Source of the DNA: an uncultured Candidatus Poseidoniales archaeon
Lineage (GTDB): Archaea > Thermoplasmatota > Poseidoniia > Poseidoniales > Thalassarchaeaceae
DNA length: 7,465 nucleotides
NCBI GenBank assembly: GCA_950068635.1
Contig: CATMIM010000044.1
Span: forward strand, 1 to 7,465
Direction: 5' to 3'
Below, one piece after another: positions 6,019 through 7,465 of the stretch (the first letter of the stretch is position 1; every line of letters begins with the position of its first letter). A program made the translations under genes and the position numbers. Below the pieces are notes generated by a model, which was given only the letters and a program-made list of their open reading frames with translations, had not been told where the DNA came from and did not search any database.

Positions 6019-7465
6019 ATGCACCTGCTGGCACTTGAACTCGAGAACTTCAAGTCGTTCAAAGGCGAGGTGACGATACCCCTGGAGGAAGGCTTCACCG
6101 CCGTGACGGGACCGAACGGGAGCGGCAAGTCGAACATCGGCGATGCCATCCAGTTCGTGCTCGGCCCGAAGTCTTCGAAGAGTCTGCGCGCGCAGAACCT
6201 CAAGCAACTGATCTACAACGGCGGGGAGAAGGGCAGGGCCGCCAAGTTCTGCAAGGCGACCCTCGTGTTCAGCAACAGTTCGCGCAACGGTGGGCGGCGG
6301 CGTCTGAAGTTGGATGCCGACGAAGTGCGACTCACGCGGACGATCAAGCTCGGGCGCAAGGACAACATCAACTCCGCCTATCACCTCAACGACCGCCCCT
6401 CCTCCGCCACCGAATTCCGCAGGCTGCTCACCGAGGCCGGTGCCCGCGGAGACGGCTACAACATCGTGCTCCAGGGTGATGTCACCCTGCTCGCCACCAT
6501 GACCGGAAGGGAACGTCGGCGGGTGCTCGAGGACGTCGCGGGAGTCACCGCCTATGACGACGAACTGCGCAAGGCTGGCAAGCAGCAGGCGAAGGTCGAG
6601 GATTATCTCGAGCGCATCGGGGTGCTCGAGGAGGAACTCAGTGCGCGCATCAAGACACTCTCCAAGGAGCGCAAACAGGCGCTCAAGCACCGTGAGCTGC
6701 AGGAATCGTTGGAGAACGCGCGGCGAGTGCTGCTGCACTCGCAGCATCGCAGCCGTTTCGAGGAGATCGAACTGGTCAGCGACGAGCGCACGAACTACAT
6801 CGAGCGCCTGAAGGTTCTGGGCGATGATCTCGAGGCCGGAGAGAAGGAATCACACGAGTTGGACAAGGCGATCGTCGAGGTCCAGCGGCAGTTGAACGAG
6901 GTCGTCGGCGACGATGACCGCAAGTTACTGGAGGAGTTGCGCCGGCTGGAGGTGCTCGTCGGGACGCTCAAGGACCGGGTGACCGATCACGAGCGGGACA
7001 TCGAGGACTGCGTGCGCGAAGCGGGTGTGCTCGAAACCGAGTTACAGGATGCTCGTGGCGCGCAGGAGGATCACGAGACGGCATTGGCAGAGGCGCGCGA
7101 TACGCTTGTGCAGGTGCAGAAGGACAACGAGGAGTCGGCTCTTCAGGAAGAGGAGGCGCGTGACGCGCTCGATTCAGGCGACAAGGAGACGCACGCACTC
7201 AACCGGGCGTTCGGCAAGGCGACCGAACAGGTCGGCGAACTGGCCGACGAATTGACGGAGGTCCAACTTGAGGCGGATCGCGCCAGTTCACAGGTCGAAC
7301 TGATCCACGAGCAGTTGGCTACGCTCGAAGAGGAGCTACAGGAGAACCGGCTCGCCCGCGATGACCTGCTGCTGCAGGGAGAGGACCTCGAGGAGGAGGC
7401 GCCCGCCCAGGACCGCGAGGCGCTCGGCGCCGAGGTCAGTAGACTCCAGAGACAGGAGCGACAAC
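6019..7465 (+). CDS. smc: Chromosome segregation protein SMC, N-terminal part (3'-partial)
   Basis: SMC is a dimeric ATPase that folds and separates chromosomes by loop extrusion, normally with the kleisin ScpA. The window holds the first 482 codons of a protein that is usually about 1,150-1,200 residues long. Seen in order: the N-terminal strand LELENFKSF, Walker A GPNGSGKS at 31-38 with K37, VLGPKSSKSLRAQNL at 47-61 with R57 in the arginine-finger position, LIYNGG at 64-69, and the Q-loop LQGDVT at 151-156 with Q152. Next come GRERRRVLEDVAGV and, from about residue 182 to the edge, a continuous E/K/R/L-rich coiled coil. VLGPKSSK and NGGEKG are typical of archaeal SMC rather than Rad50 or RecN. 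The hinge, second coil, signature motif and Walker B lie beyond the window. MHLLALELENFKSF is the expected N-terminus and supports ATG 6019. No scpA is seen here; in Euryarchaeota it often follows smc. Confidence 0.96.
   Translation, partial: MHLLALELENFKSFKGEVTIPLEEGFTAVTGPNGSGKSNIGDAIQFVLGPKSSKSLRAQNLKQLIYNGGEKGRAAKFCKATLVFSNSSRNGGRRRLKLDADEVRLTRTIKLGRKDNINSAYHLNDRPSSATEFRRLLTEAGARGDGYNIVLQGDVTLLATMTGRERRRVLEDVAGVTAYDDELRKAGKQQAKVEDYLERIGVLEEELSARIKTLSKERKQALKHRELQESLENARRVLLHSQHRSRFEEIELVSDERTNYIERLKVLGDDLEAGEKESHELDKAIVEVQRQLNEVVGDDDRKLLEELRRLEVLVGTLKDRVTDHERDIEDCVREAGVLETELQDARGAQEDHETALAEARDTLVQVQKDNEESALQEEEARDALDSGDKETHALNRAFGKATEQVGELADELTEVQLEADRASSQVELIHEQLATLEEELQENRLARDDLLLQGEDLEEEAPAQDREALGAEVSRLQRQERQ

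Noticed and set aside
5944..6747. 267-codon open frame on the minus strand over the smc start
   Set aside because: Antisense to the conserved SMC ATPase head and would run through its promoter; no motif.
1..7465. A defence island, toxin-antitoxin pair, mobile element, CRISPR array or tRNA
   Set aside because: No integrase, transposase, nuclease, short direct-repeat array, terminal repeats or tRNA-like cloverleaf was found by reading both strands; the recognisable genes are housekeeping.

Overview
The window is a stretch of an archaeal chromosome, most likely a marine Thermoplasmatota lineage of the Poseidoniia (Marine Group II) type. This rests on inference, not a database match. The signs are archaeal-type signals (a GGTGATC ribosome-binding site complementary to the archaeal 16S 3' end, and a TTTATATT box ahead of smc), an archaeal-style SMC head, an aerobic lifestyle implied by NadB, and two large lineage-specific membrane proteins with serine/aspartate-rich, sequon-bearing outer domains. 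The DNA is G+C-rich, so long spurious antisense ORFs lie across every real gene. No tRNA, rRNA, CRISPR, IS element or prophage signal was seen.

Layout: six genes in three same-strand pairs (+ +, - -, + +). Bases 2-1987 (+) encode the C-terminal part of a multi-pass membrane protein with a roughly 450-residue outer domain; it is cut by the left edge. Its stop codon lies inside the ribosome-binding site of panE (1992-2945, +), ketopantoate reductase of CoA synthesis. Fifty bases later, convergent to panE, lies a single-domain cold-shock protein (2996-3190, -). It sits 63 bases downstream of nadB (3254-4888, -), L-aspartate oxidase of de novo NAD synthesis. A 116-base divergent gap separates nadB from a four-helix membrane protein with a C-terminal double CxxC zinc motif (5005-5814, +). 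A 204-base gap with two dyads, a TATA box and a third dyad in the leader precedes smc (6019 to the right edge, +), which is cut inside its first coiled coil.

The recognisable genes are housekeeping: two cofactor pathways (CoA, NAD), an RNA chaperone and chromosome organisation. They do not form one pathway, and apart from the tightly coupled first pair each could be its own transcription unit. I see no defence system or mobile system. The least explained items are the two membrane proteins, one of which may be a site-2-protease relative that has lost a zinc ligand, and the dyad-rich promoter region of smc.
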